Made by a program: the position numbers and the translations under genes. From Fulvia fulva (lineage: Eukaryota > Ascomycota > Dothideomycetes > Mycosphaerellales > Mycosphaerellaceae), in contig NC_063021.1 of assembly GCF_020509005.1 (NCBI RefSeq), positions 1,922,001-1,986,000 on the forward strand: a DNA stretch of 64,000 nucleotides. The letters are read 5' to 3'. Every line of letters starts with the position of its first letter. Within the stretch, counting starts at the first letter, position 1. Positions 47,608 through 59,005 of the stretch are shown in pieces. The notes under the pieces are model-generated. The model was not told the DNA's origin, made no database searches, and saw only the letters and a list, made by a program, of their open reading frames with translations.

Positions 47608-49767
47608 ATGGCACTTCTTAGGACATTTCTGACATCTCTTACGTTGAGTTCGACAGCAATCGCCGACCTCATTGGCATCCCTACAGTGCCATTCAATGCC
47701 TCTAAAGGAACATATAATTTAAATGGAGTCCGCAGTATCCTGGTCGACAGCAAACATGCCAACGCCACAGACCAGCATGGCCAAACTCTGATACCACCTA
47801 CTCTGCTCGAGTTTGCGAATACTTTCGCCTCAGACTGGAAAGATACTCTACACTGTGAGAAGCCTGCAGTAGAGTCATGCGACGAGGCTGCCACTCACAG
47901 CATCTTCATCACTATCAGTAACAGTAGCGAGTTCAGAGACGTTGCTGGACGCTGGACATCTGAAGCATACACCATCGACGTGAGAGATGACGGAGTCACG
48001 ATCAATGGAGCAAGTCCCCTTGGCGCTTGGTGGGGAACACGCACGCTTCTTCAGCAAGCGGCTCTGAATAATGGGTCAATTTCGATAGGCCATGGTGTCG
48101 ATACCCCAGGCTGGGGCACGCGAGGCATCTTCCTCGACGCAGGCCGCCATTACTATCCACCCGACTTCCTGGTTGAAATGTGTAACTGGATATCCTACTG
48201 GAAGCAGAACGTGTTCCATCTGCACCTGAGCGACAACCTTTACAACAACGTCGACATATACTCCCACGAGCGCACGGAAACACTTTACGCCGCCTTTCGT
48301 CTCTGGTCCAATGACTCTGCTGTGGCAGGTTTGAATAAACGCCAGAATGAATCGTACACACGTGAGGATTTCGATCACATCCAGTCTAGCTGTGCCTCGC
48401 GAGGCGTCACTGTCATCCCGGAGATCGAGGCTCCCGGCCATGCATTGGTGATCACGCAGTGGAAACCGGAGCTGGGGATCAGTGATGATGCGAGTCTGTT
48501 GAACATCAGTTATCCGGATACGTTGCCGACTATGAAGACCATTTGGAAGACTTTCCTACCATGGTTCCACTCGAAAGTTGTCCATATTGGCGCGGACGAG
48601 TACGTTGATGCGTCTCTCTCGAAGACTGCGTTGGTGGAAGAGTATAACCATCTCGTGATCGAGCTCAACTCCTACATTCGCAATGAATCGGATAAAGACG
48701 TTCGAATTTGGGGAACATTCCCGCCTATGGATAATTATACCTCTACCATCCCCCGAGATGTGAGCATTCAGCACTGGGAGTTCTTCGAAGACAACCCTTA
48801 CTTCGACTACATCAAGAAGAACTACAGTGTCGTCAACTCGGACGACTCCTTCTACATCGTCCAGAAGTATAGCACGTCATACCCGGCCCAGCTCAACAAG
48901 ACGAGGATCTTCCACGGCAATCCAGATGGCTCTGCTTTCTCGCCGAACATCTTCGATCAGACTAATGCTACCAACAACCCGCCAAAGGACAGCCCATACG
49001 TTATCGGACACATTGCAGCGCAGTGGAACGACTACGGTCCAAATACGTCGACTTATCTGGAAGGCTACTACCCTTGGCGTTACTACCTCCCTGCCCTAGC
49101 TGATAAGCAATGGGGCGGCTCGCTCCTTGAATCAGACTACGACCGCATCTACCCAACCCTCCAGTCCACCGCACCAGTTCAGAATCTAGACCGCAACGTC
49201 AAGTCTAAAACTTCCACAATCTTGGAGTACAACTTCGCCTCCCAGCCAGCCACATACAGCGACTCTTCGAAATCGAACGTGAAGGACTTGTCAGGCAACA
49301 ATTACCACGCCACCACTAACTGCAATACCCAAGACTCAACTCTTCACCTCTCCAAGGACTGCTCGCTCCTCACACCTCTTACCTCCAAAGGCAACGACTA
49401 TACCCTATCTTTCTCCCTCAAACAAGCCTCCAAGAACCCGGGACCCCTCTTCTCCGGTCCTGACAGCTCCCTTCACTCCGGAAACGGAACATCTTCGCAA
49501 GTGATGCTCATAGCAGCCGGTAATGCATTCGCGCTGAATTACAGTCTGCCAGTGGGGCAGTGGACAGACGCCAGTCTGATTGCACGGGGGAACAAGACGT
49601 TTCTCGCAGTGGATGGTGGCAAGGAGATGGAGTTCTTGACGAAGGTGGGAGTGAACGGCGAGAGGTTCGCATGGGCGAGGATGGCGGTCGTTGCGCCGTT
49701 GAGCATGATCGGAGGTGGAGGATGGGAGGGGGAGATGAAGAGTGTGAAGGTGGTGGATCATGCTTAG
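47608..49767 (+). CDS. Secreted GH20 beta-N-acetylhexosaminidase with extra C-terminal module
   Basis: A single exon gives 719 residues. The signal peptide is MALLRTFLTSLTLSSTAIA. An N-terminal GH20b-like domain precedes the TIM barrel, with GTRGIFLDAGRHYYP, NVFHLHLSDNLYNNV, VIPEIEAPGHA and the catalytic Asp-Glu pair in HIGADEY (about residues 326-332). The enzyme should release terminal GlcNAc/GalNAc from chitin fragments or glycans by substrate-assisted catalysis. The barrel ends near YDRIYPTLQ (about 520). A further roughly 190 residues (LEYNFASQPATYSD ... MKSVKVVDHA) look like a concanavalin/LamG-type beta sandwich (FSLKQASKNPGPLFSG; WTDASLIARGNKTFLAVDGG). That makes the protein longer than usual fungal GH20 enzymes. 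Many N-glycosylation sites fit secretion. Confidence 0.9.
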   Translation: MALLRTFLTSLTLSSTAIADLIGIPTVPFNASKGTYNLNGVRSILVDSKHANATDQHGQTLIPPTLLEFANTFASDWKDTLHCEKPAVESCDEAATHSIFITISNSSEFRDVAGRWTSEAYTIDVRDDGVTINGASPLGAWWGTRTLLQQAALNNGSISIGHGVDTPGWGTRGIFLDAGRHYYPPDFLVEMCNWISYWKQNVFHLHLSDNLYNNVDIYSHERTETLYAAFRLWSNDSAVAGLNKRQNESYTREDFDHIQSSCASRGVTVIPEIEAPGHALVITQWKPELGISDDASLLNISYPDTLPTMKTIWKTFLPWFHSKVVHIGADEYVDASLSKTALVEEYNHLVIELNSYIRNESDKDVRIWGTFPPMDNYTSTIPRDVSIQHWEFFEDNPYFDYIKKNYSVVNSDDSFYIVQKYSTSYPAQLNKTRIFHGNPDGSAFSPNIFDQTNATNNPPKDSPYVIGHIAAQWNDYGPNTSTYLEGYYPWRYYLPALADKQWGGSLLESDYDRIYPTLQSTAPVQNLDRNVKSKTSTILEYNFASQPATYSDSSKSNVKDLSGNNYHATTNCNTQDSTLHLSKDCSLLTPLTSKGNDYTLSFSLKQASKNPGPLFSGPDSSLHSGNGTSSQVMLIAAGNAFALNYSLPVGQWTDASLIARGNKTFLAVDGGKEMEFLTKVGVNGERFAWARMAVVAPLSMIGGGGWEGEMKSVKVVDHA

Positions 49768-49958
49768 TTGTGTAGATAACTTCGACAGGCTCACTGGATA
49801 GGTCACTTTTTGAAATGAAAGGAAAGCGTAAAGTTAAGCATTGTGCCTATGGGTATCGAGTTGCGCTATGCTCCGTCCCCCAAAGCATAATCCCATCAGA
49901 ACACCTTCGCTATGCGTAACGCCATCAAGTGTACACTATCCATTCGGGGAGCACGTCC

Positions 49959-52900
49959 TTATCTTCGTTTGTATTTCTGCGAGTTTGTCAGTACTGTTAT
50001 ATATAGGCCGGCGAGACTCACTTACATCGTCAATTCGTCGCAAGTTATTACGATCGATTTGGTTGCCAACACCCAATAGAGTCGTGCCCACAGCTCGAGT
50101 GGCTCCGATCACTGGTCTGAGGATGACAGTTGGAGCATGCTTGACCACGGCGGCGGCAGCATCTCCCGGTCCGCGACTTTCAAGGAACTCTCCCTGTACA
50201 GCAATAAGTGCGTCCTTCGCAGTCAGCAGATCATGCTCGAGGTGACGCCGAGCCGAACGTAGACCTTGTAGCAGTCCGAGTGGCTGATTGGCATAAGCTG
50301 ATACCGCCCGCTGTTCGGGCTCTTCGTCGTCAGATGCGACATCATGCCACGCTTGTTCGCCAGAGACACGACGACCAGTACCGGGTCGACTGGAGCGCTC
50401 GGTTGGTGGCGACAGCAAGTCCTCGGCATTCGAAAGCATAGTCTGTGTGCCGAGAGCAACCTTTGCGCCTAGTCGAGCGAGCTCCGATGCCGTAGTCTTG
50501 CCAAATTGGAAGGCGCCCTTCTGGATGCTCCTGACGATACGGCCATCTTTCTGATACTCACGTACTGGAATGGCGATCACATCTCGAACACCCATGCCAA
50601 GATTTGCCAGACTTCGGACAGGCGCCAGACCGGCCAGCACGCCAGGTAGCTGATTGCGTGTGACGTCTGGCATCCAGAGACCATTCAGCTGAGGATGAAG
50701 CTCTTCGAAGCCGTTCAGCCCGTACAGGATGGCGCGCTTCAGGCGGATGTTTGCAGCTTCCAAGGTGATGAAGTTCATGAACTCTGAAGTCTTGCCAGAT
50801 CTGATGCCTGCGTAGTCCACTTTCTTGGGCTTGTAGTCGAGACACATGTCAACAGTGTCGACCTCGACTCGTTGAATGAAAGGTCTCTCGCCCTCAGGCT
50901 CAATACTTGCCATGGACTCGTCTTTGAATTCGAAGAACCTGGTGATGAAGTCAAGTGCGTCTTGATCGACATGCAGTCTGATAGGCAGCACAGTGACGTG
51001 CAGCATGAACTCCGATGCGGAGTGGCTTTCGAGTGTCTTCACGGTGTCCAGCTGAATGTGAAACATAGGCTTCGCCATTTCTCTGGCTCGTGGGTCGTTG
51101 GTCATGTGTGTCAAGAACTTTCGCCAAGTGGAAGTCGGCACCTTGTCGAAGATCTCGAATGCTTTCAGGCGAAGGTCGACAGAGCTGACAATCTCGCCAC
51201 TGCCGGGAGGGAAGACTAAAACATCAGCGGCGACACCTTTCAGCTCGAACGAGATCTTGTGGTTCTTGCTACGACCAAGCTTGAGTCGTCTACGTTGTCG
51301 CTGCCGAGATGGTCCGCCAGACGCAGAATACGTCGTGGGTCTCGACATGCCCGAGACTGGGATGCTGGCGGTCTCGCTTACATCCTCGTCTATGCCACGA
51401 TTGATCTGTCGCCTAAGATCTTGAGCATCAAGATCAGATGGCACTCCAATGTAGATAGAGTTGAAGAGGAAGTCGCCGATGACCGAATCGTCGTCTTCTT
51501 GGTCGTTGTGTGATTGTCGGCGTCTGGCTTTGCGCTCCTCTGCCTTGAGTTCCACTTGCTCCACTGCTTCCACGATGCCGTCACGAGTGCGCTGCCAGTC
51601 ATAGCCATCGTAGAGATGCCATATAACATGGAAGTCGCGCAAGCGTAGCCTGAAAGGTATCTTGTTGGCGTGGGCTTGCGTTCGTCGGCCACGCTTACCC
51701 ACGTGCGGTGCGTTGAAACGGTGTTGAGAGCCAAGCGCTTGTTGGCCACAGCCCAGAGCATCGTAGCCCAGATCTTCTATCTCATATAGGCCAACATCGA
51801 TCACGTCATTGCTGAGTGCAGGCTTGCACTGTCGTCCGAGATCTCTGAGGAGAGCCGCATCTCCCATGCGCACATCTGCCTCGTTGGTCATCTCAAACGG
51901 GTCATCCTCTAGAAGACTTTCAGCCGTCTCAGGATAGTCTTCACCAATGGTGCTTTCTCGCTCGTCAACGTCGTCCGCACCAAAAACGCCACTGATCGGT
52001 CCATATAGACTTCCCGTCAATGCTGAATGTGTAAGAAGATCATCAGGCTCATCGTACAAGTTGGAGTTGCTATACGGCATATCCAAGCCATCATCCTCGG
52101 CAAGGTCCTCCTCGACGTCGAACAGTGTTTCAGCGGCACGTACAGGTTCTGGCTGTGGTAAAGCCTCGCCAGTGAAGGAGTTGACGAGGTCCTCGATTGG
52201 CATCGGCTCCGTCAGGTACTTTGGGACCTTGTTGGGGGGCGTTGGCGGTGTCAAAGCACCAAGAGTCGCGATGAGAGTCTGCGTGGAGTCTGCGCAAGTC
52301 TCGAGTAAGAACAGCTCGTTCTTGACATCGACCTCAACGGATTTCGCGTCTGAGACGCCATCTCCTGTTGCGCAAAAGCTGATCTCTGCTGACATCAATG
52401 AGCCCACAGACACGAATCCTTGTCGCTGCAGCACGACATTCAGTTTCGCAGTGGTGTTCGTGTAGTTGGCTGAAACACGGTCAGGGCCTGATGGCGTGAT
52501 CTGGTCCTCGAGGTGGCGATCCGTGATGAGGAGAGAGGCCTTCCGCATATCTAATTTGACAGCCACTGTTGCTTCCGGCGGTACAGTGGTGGAGATGTGG
52601 GCATCAGACAAGACAACAAGCGCTTTGGAGGACAGCTTCTGCGGCGTCAAACCGATGGCAGAATCGTGTATAAGCAGATCGATATTGGTCTTCTTGGTAG
52701 CCACCTTTGACACATCACTACCGGGACTTCGCTCCAGTGTGGCAGGCTTGTCTGTCATCGCCAGGTTTGCCACTGATTGCGCCACAGCAACGACCAGATC
52801 CTCTGTATCCATTTCCTGGTCCATCCCCGTGAGGTCGAGAATGACAGGTACACTATATTCGAAACAAAGATTGAGTACCTTGATCTTGACAGTAGGCTCT

Positions 52901-55900
52901 GCCTCGTCGCCCAACATCCGAGCCATAATGACTGGTAGGTTATCAGATGCGGTTTGCTGTATCAGTGGATGAAGCAGCTGTACACCTTCAACTTGCTCGG
53001 CTTTGACAGTGCCGAGCGAGAACGCGAGAAGTGCTGGTAGACCAACCTGTGCCAGGTGTAGATCTTGGAGACAAATGCGGAGCTTGCCAAAACGGTCGTT
53101 GACAGGCAGCTGAGCTTCTGCATCCTTGACACGTAGCAGAATCAACAGTCCAGGCCTGTCATCCTCCGGTAGATACTTCGTGACGGCAGACAGTTTTGTG
53201 AGGTCGTCACCAAGAGCTGTCAGCGACTGAAGGCTCTGCCAGTCATCCACCTTAAGCTTGACGTCCCCAACCGCGAGGCGCAATAGACTTCCCTTTCGAC
53301 GCTGCCGTAGCAGTGTGTCAATGAGTATGTCATCATCGGTATCGTACTTGTCCTTAGAGGGCGTGAGCAAGGACAATAGGCGCTCCAGATCCTTGTCTTG
53401 TGGCGTGAGCAAGTATTCTATTCTGAGTGAAGCCAGATCCAGTGCCAGTGGACTTTGGACATCACCTTCCAGACATGGGCCACTGACCGTGATGTGCTCG
53501 AGCGTTGCTACAGCGCCCTGTTCTCTATATATGGCTTTCAAGCTGCTCGTTCGCAGCTCCACTGAGCAGGATGGAGCACGCAGGAGCAATGTCGCGCCAT
53601 CTATCCGGGCATTGAGCTTGACTTCTGGAGTGGAGCCGGTGGGCTCTGTATCACCCGCAAAGCGTACGCCCTTTGGCGCCTTGGGAATTGCTGATGAAGT
53701 AGGACCACTTTCTGATAGGAAGGAGCTACCCAATTCCAGAACACCGCTTAGGCCTCCGAACGAATCAAACGCTGCGTCAACTTGTTCAAGATCGAATGTC
53801 AAGCGGGCGCGGGTCGTCTGAAGAGCCACATCGGTGACTGGTGTCCCGTTGACGCCAATGCGATTCCGTAGCACCGTAAGACTGATGGCCGCAGCGTTGC
53901 TCGCTGTAGAATGTGAAGCCTGAACATCTCTCTCTTCGCGTTTCAGAGTAAGTAGGTCAGCGCCTCCCAGCTCAACCGCGAGATCGCCAATGCGCAGGCT
54001 TGTGTCATCTGCGGAAGCAACATCAATGTCACGACAACGGACGTCAAGAATGCCAGTGGATGTGTCTAGGTGATCCCTCGGAATGGCGGCATCCACGGAT
54101 TCTCGAAGCGACACCGAAAGGTGGCTGAGCTGTATCGTGAAGGACAGGGCCATACTTGTGGCCGGCTCTGCCTTCACATACGCCGTAGAGTCTTGTCTAC
54201 CATCAGTAGCGATGGCGAAGCTTGCTGTGGTTGACAAAGAGTGCATCAGCTTACACGTTGCAAAATCCGCTCGGACTGTGACTGCGCCGACTGCAACATC
54301 CACAGACGTATTTTCCGCAGTAGATGTGACCCCTTCAGGAGGCGTGAACAGCACACTGTTGACCTCACCATACACCGAGCTGGCACCACGGCGCATCGAA
54401 CTGCTCATCTCCGAGTAAGCAGAGAAAGTGCCGGGCATACCTTGAGGTGAGTTCCTGTTTTGACGCGTCGCGGGTATTGCCGGCTGTTGAGGTTGATCGA
54501 TAACTGAAGTTTGACCAAGTCCTGGCACTGGCACTGCGATGGTCATCTCATCCACGTATATCAGCTCTGTAACCATTTCGGGAACAGAGTGCTTTCCAGC
54601 GCCCAACGTACGTCTGCGCGGGGAATTGGGACTACCAGCTCGTGGTGTCACATTTCCAGAGGCGATGTGCTGGGACCTTGAGGTCTTCTCGTCAAGAGAT
54701 GGCAAGTCTACTGGTGACAGCTTCCGGTCGACCTCTGGTGAGCTCGACCGTTGACTCTGCACATCTGAGCCCCACCCACCAGGCATAGCCATTTCTGGGC
54801 TTCCCGTCATGGCGCTCATGTACATGCTCTGCGCCTCCTCATGACTGTAAAACCTGGACTCTAGCATATCGTCGCCGATCACCTCTTGGGGTTCAGGAGG
54901 AGGCTCGATTGTTCCACGATCATGCTCTGACAGCTCCAGAGCCACTCGCTTGTTGTCTGTAACGTTCTCATCGCGTCTTGAATCGGTCAATACCTGGTCC
55001 AGCGGGTCATATGTGCTGTGAACGCTTTGGTCAGGCGCGGGCCAGGACCCTGGACCTTGACGAATTCGTTGGCGTTGCGGGCTTTCTTCGAGTCTTGGCC
55101 AAGATGCCGGACTATGAATGCTGCGGTCGTAGGGCGAGACAGCCCGCCGCTGTCTGCCAGCCAAAGGGCTGTTGGTCCTTGATGGGCTGACCTTCGGCGT
55201 TGAAACTCGATGTTCATCGACGATGAACGAATCGGGCAAGTCATCGTCGCTGACCATGGACTTCCAGAGGTCCTCTGCCGGAGCACTACTTTGACTTCTA
55301 CGCGAGCCCCAGCTGACGTTGTCGTCGCCGGCGCGTATATCAGATGCTGAGACCGCAGCCTGCGTATCTTCATCGGGCACTTCAGGATCCGCATGCGCAA
55401 AGTCTTGGGTATCCAAATTTTGCGGGAGACTTTCGTGCACCGAAGTTAAAGGCTCTGGAGTTGGTGAAGAAGATGCAACGGTAGGGCGAAAGGCACGGTC
55501 GCACAAAATGCTAGTGGAAAGTAGGGGTTTCCTGGCTGAGGCAGAGGATGTCCGTCGGCTAGCAGCCATCTTCAAGGCATGGTCGCTTGATGTTGGCGAT
55601 AATGCTGCGCGAGAGGGCGGTACACTCCATTGTCTTGAGGCGCGACTGCTGAGCCCCGAGGTCTCCGACAGCACAGTCTTGTCCGATAGCAGAGCCACTG
55701 AGATGCCACGGATTTGTATCGATCTTTTGAGACTTGCTTTCTTCTCGACATGGCCAGTCGGTGCAGCCAGATCATCGACTTCGGCGCCGCCTATCGCCAG
55801 TCTCATCGTGATGGGTACGGTTGTCTCTTCATATGTCCGCAAGTCGGTCTTGACCTTCACCTCCACGTTCCGGATCTCAAGCTTGAACCTGTCCATGATG

Positions 55901-56562
55901 CCTTGCAACAAGTCGCTCAGGAATCCAGGTACTCCAACACCCGTGCCCGTACCTGCCGTGTCGCCCTCACTGCTTTCACTGACGAACGACTCTTCGATGT
56001 TCTGGCTCTCGGCTGCTACCTGCGCTTCCAGCTGTCGCCGCTCTTGCATCGGCTCTTCCATGAGGAAAGATTTCGCTACATGCTGTATCGTAGGAGCACG
56101 GACGTCGTCGTCTGATTCTCGCAGAGCGCCTGGGTGGTAGGGTGGAGGAGAATGTATCCGACGATTCGTCTTTCGGTGCTGTGGCGTTCGTGTAGTGGCT
56201 GGCGACTGAGCTCTCTGTGTGCGCTGCGGCGGTGTATGCGCGACGTCCTCCTCTTCTAAGCGAGCCACAACTTCTATGCCATCAACTTCGACCACGACGC
56301 TCGACTGGTGGATATCTGCTGGAATGGTCAGGCGTAATGACAAGACTCGGGCAACCTCCAAGCGCAGACTGGGCGGGAGGTGGGCCTTCTTGCTGATCTG
56401 CTTGACGTTGAGTCCAACATCCTTCAGCTCTATGACGCTCTGCTTGCCGACGGTGATGTCCAGCTGGTCCAGGTCTATGACATGATCCTCGAGCAGTCCC
56501 GTCCGCTGCAGTACATATCGCAGGGCGTAGCGGAGCAGCTTCTTCTGCCACCACGACGACAT
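49959..56562 (-). CDS. ATG2: Autophagy-related lipid-transfer protein ATG2
   Basis: The start is the ATG at 56560-56562 (MSSWWQKKLLRYALRYVLQR), the conserved chorein-type N-terminus that opens the lipid-transfer groove. Two exons are inferred: 50026-56562 and a terminal one of 18 nt, 49959-49976. They are joined across a 49-bp intron with GTAAGT, a perfect TACTGAC branch and CTCGCAG. Splicing changes the C-terminus to RRIDDKYKRR, as in other fungal Atg2. Without splicing it would run on unrelated sequence to 49936. The product has 2184 residues. Conserved C-terminal parts include FELKGVAADVLVFPPGSGE, VDTVDMCLDYKPKKVDYAGI and MGVRDVIAIPVREYQKDGR. Atg2 bridges the ER and the growing phagophore and moves phospholipid with Atg18/Atg9. 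The gene is fully open. Confidence 0.96.
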
Positions 56563-57110
56563 GTTCGCCCACGGTGGAATGGGTGTCGCGTCGAGGGAGT
56601 CTGTTGGTAGACGACTATCGCCAAGTTTGCTCGCCCTCACACCTGCCAGGCTGCTTGATGGCGCCAACAGCGATGGCGTGCCTCGGGCTTCGCAACATGG
56701 TGCTTTACAAGGACATGGTAGGATCGTGGTACACCTCAGGATCGGGACTAGGCCGGACACAGGTCAGTGATGAGCCCACCGCGTGCCCACGTCAGATGTA
56801 CAGTAGTATGGCAAAAGGCGGATGGCCTGTGGCATGTAAATTAGAAGAGAGTGCTGTAGTACTCAGTCCGACGCTTGCTCGGTCACATGCAGAAAGCGGC
56901 TAAGATTCGTGTCGCCCACATCCCGTTCTCCATCTCGCAAGCAGTCAAGCTTCATCGAGCCTGATCAGCTGACCTGCGCACATGATACACGCTACACGAC
57001 CTGCAATCGAACCGACAAGCAGCTATCCCAAGACTGCGGCGTCTGCCAACCGCTAGGCTCGGCCCTGACTTTCCTATGTCGTAGTGCTCCATTCATCGCT
57101 CCATCTTCTC
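56563..57110. other. Divergent promoter region, ATG2 / ADGF
   Basis: These 548 bases separate two diverging genes and should hold both promoters. No repeat or RNA gene was recognised. Confidence 0.4.
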
Positions 57111-58919
57111 ATGTCGACGTTGCTGGGACCTCCTTCACCGTCGCCCACTCCTCACAGCACGGACAGCATGACAACGACCCAGCCTAGTGTTGAGAGCGAC
57201 GAAGCATGGGCGACGCGAGAAGGACTGCCCAGCTTCGAAGAGCCATTCTTGCAGAAGTATCTCGACGCCCGAGACAATCTCATTGCCCAGGAGAAGGCAC
57301 AGCGTAGCGACCATGTCTTCCGCGAGACGCTCTCACCCATGGCGAGAGAAGCCTCCATCATCGTCTCGGCCATTCGCGAACAGGAGCAGCAGACACTGTG
57401 GCAGACCAGCGTCGAGGACGAACTAGCCGAAACAACCCAAGGCCCCATCTTCCCAGGCATGATGTTCACCCTAGCCAAGGAACGCATGGAGATGAGCAGA
57501 CTTTGGAAGATAGTCAGGAAGATGCCGAAGGGTGCCCTGTTGCATTGCCATCTGTTCGCCATGGGGGACATGCACAAGCTTCTCGACTTCGCCTTCGACA
57601 CTCCAGGCCTCTGCATCTACTCCGACCACTCACTACACACCAAAGAGCTTCGTTTCAATCATCGGTATCCATTCTCGTTCTGCTACGCCAAGCCAGAATC
57701 AACACAGAGCAGTACCTCGTTATGGACAGAATCATACAAGACCAACGACAAAGTTCCAATCTCGACAGCAGCAGAAAGCTTTCCCGACGCTGGCAAAGAA
57801 GGCTTCATCAAATGCTTCATCTCGAGAGCAACCATCGCCGAGGAAGAGTCCATCTCACAACACCTAGGCCCAAACGCCATCTGGGAGAAATTCATCTCCT
57901 GCTTCGGCACCGTCCGAGGTCTGGTCCGCTACGAGCCCATCTTCCGAAAGTTCATGCAGCATGTCCTGTCAGCACTTTACGAAGACGGCGTGCGATGGGT
58001 AGACATCAGATCCGATTTCAGCGCACCATACTATGCAGAAGGCTCCGAGACACCAGAAGCGGATGACTTCCTCTTGCTCGAACACATGGAAGATGAAATC
58101 GAAAAGTTCAAGTCCTCACCAGAAGGACAAGGGTTCTGGGGCGCACGCTTAATATGGACCACGATCCGACATGGTCCACCCAAAGTCATCGTCGAAGACA
58201 TGAAACGCTGCATCGCCATGAAGCAGGAATTTCCCGAACTTTTGGGAGGCTACGACCTCGTCGGCCAAGAAGATCTCGGCCGACCATTGACAGATCTCCT
58301 CCCGGAACTGTTCTGGTTCAAGAAGTCCTGCGCGGAACATGGCGTTGATATCCCCTTCTTCTTCCACGCCGCAGAAACTCTCGGTGACGGCGACAGTGTA
58401 GATGAGAACATCTACGATGCCATCCTTCTCGGGACCCGCCGCATCGGACACGGTCTCACCCTCTACCGCCATCCACTCCTCTGTGAAATGGTCAAAGACA
58501 AGAAGATCCTCATCGAATCCTGCCCAGTCTCGAACGAAGTGCTCCGCTTCACTGGCAGCATCATGTCGAACGTGCTCCCAGCACTCCTCGCTCGCGGTGT
58601 ACCTTGCAGTCTGTCCAACGATGATCCGGGCATTCTAGGCCAAGGAGCAAGCGGCATGAGCCATGACTTCTGGCAAGCACTTCAGGGTTGGGAGAATCTT
58701 GGACTGCCCGGTCTGGCCAGCTTAGCGGAGAATAGCGTGCGGTGGGCGAACTACGAGGACTGCACCGCGAAAGGGTGGAAGCAGAGTATCCACGATGGGG
58801 CGTATGGCAAAGACGTGCGAGCACAACGGCTGAAGGAGTTCGCAGCTGAATTCGAGAAGTTCTGTGAGTGGGTCGTGTCAGAGTTTGCGACGGATGTGGA
58901 TATCAGTACACTCGACTGA
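57111..58919 (+). CDS. ADGF/CECR1-type adenosine deaminase
   Basis: This single-exon gene has an ATG at 57111 (602 residues). A second ATG at 57168 (MTTTQPSVESDE, 583 residues) is an equally good start. The adenosine-deaminase metal and catalytic motifs are all present: the HxH pair in KGALLHCHLFAMGD, RWVDIRSDFSAPYY, FFFHAAETLGDGDSV (His and Glu), RRIGHGLTLYRHP (His) and PCSLSNDDPGILGQG (Asp-Asp). The length and the N-terminal helical extension match the growth-factor (ADGF/ADA2) branch more than the classical 350-residue ADA. No clear signal peptide is seen, so a cytosolic purine-salvage enzyme is likely. Exact substrate preference is unknown. Confidence 0.9.
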   Translation: MSTLLGPPSPSPTPHSTDSMTTTQPSVESDEAWATREGLPSFEEPFLQKYLDARDNLIAQEKAQRSDHVFRETLSPMAREASIIVSAIREQEQQTLWQTSVEDELAETTQGPIFPGMMFTLAKERMEMSRLWKIVRKMPKGALLHCHLFAMGDMHKLLDFAFDTPGLCIYSDHSLHTKELRFNHRYPFSFCYAKPESTQSSTSLWTESYKTNDKVPISTAAESFPDAGKEGFIKCFISRATIAEEESISQHLGPNAIWEKFISCFGTVRGLVRYEPIFRKFMQHVLSALYEDGVRWVDIRSDFSAPYYAEGSETPEADDFLLLEHMEDEIEKFKSSPEGQGFWGARLIWTTIRHGPPKVIVEDMKRCIAMKQEFPELLGGYDLVGQEDLGRPLTDLLPELFWFKKSCAEHGVDIPFFFHAAETLGDGDSVDENIYDAILLGTRRIGHGLTLYRHPLLCEMVKDKKILIESCPVSNEVLRFTGSIMSNVLPALLARGVPCSLSNDDPGILGQGASGMSHDFWQALQGWENLGLPGLASLAENSVRWANYEDCTAKGWKQSIHDGAYGKDVRAQRLKEFAAEFEKFCEWVVSEFATDVDISTLD

Positions 58920-59005
58920 GCATTTCAGCCCAAAGGAACACAGGACAAGCTGCATCAGACAAAAAGTGGCATTGAGTTTATATACCTTCAACAGTAATGA
59001 TGCCC

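Noticed and set aside
55319..56140. 273-codon plus-strand frame opposite ATG2 (and several others across 50-56.5 kb)
   Set aside because: It is the antisense shadow of the well-supported ATG2 gene; its composition is Ser/Arg-rich with no domain.
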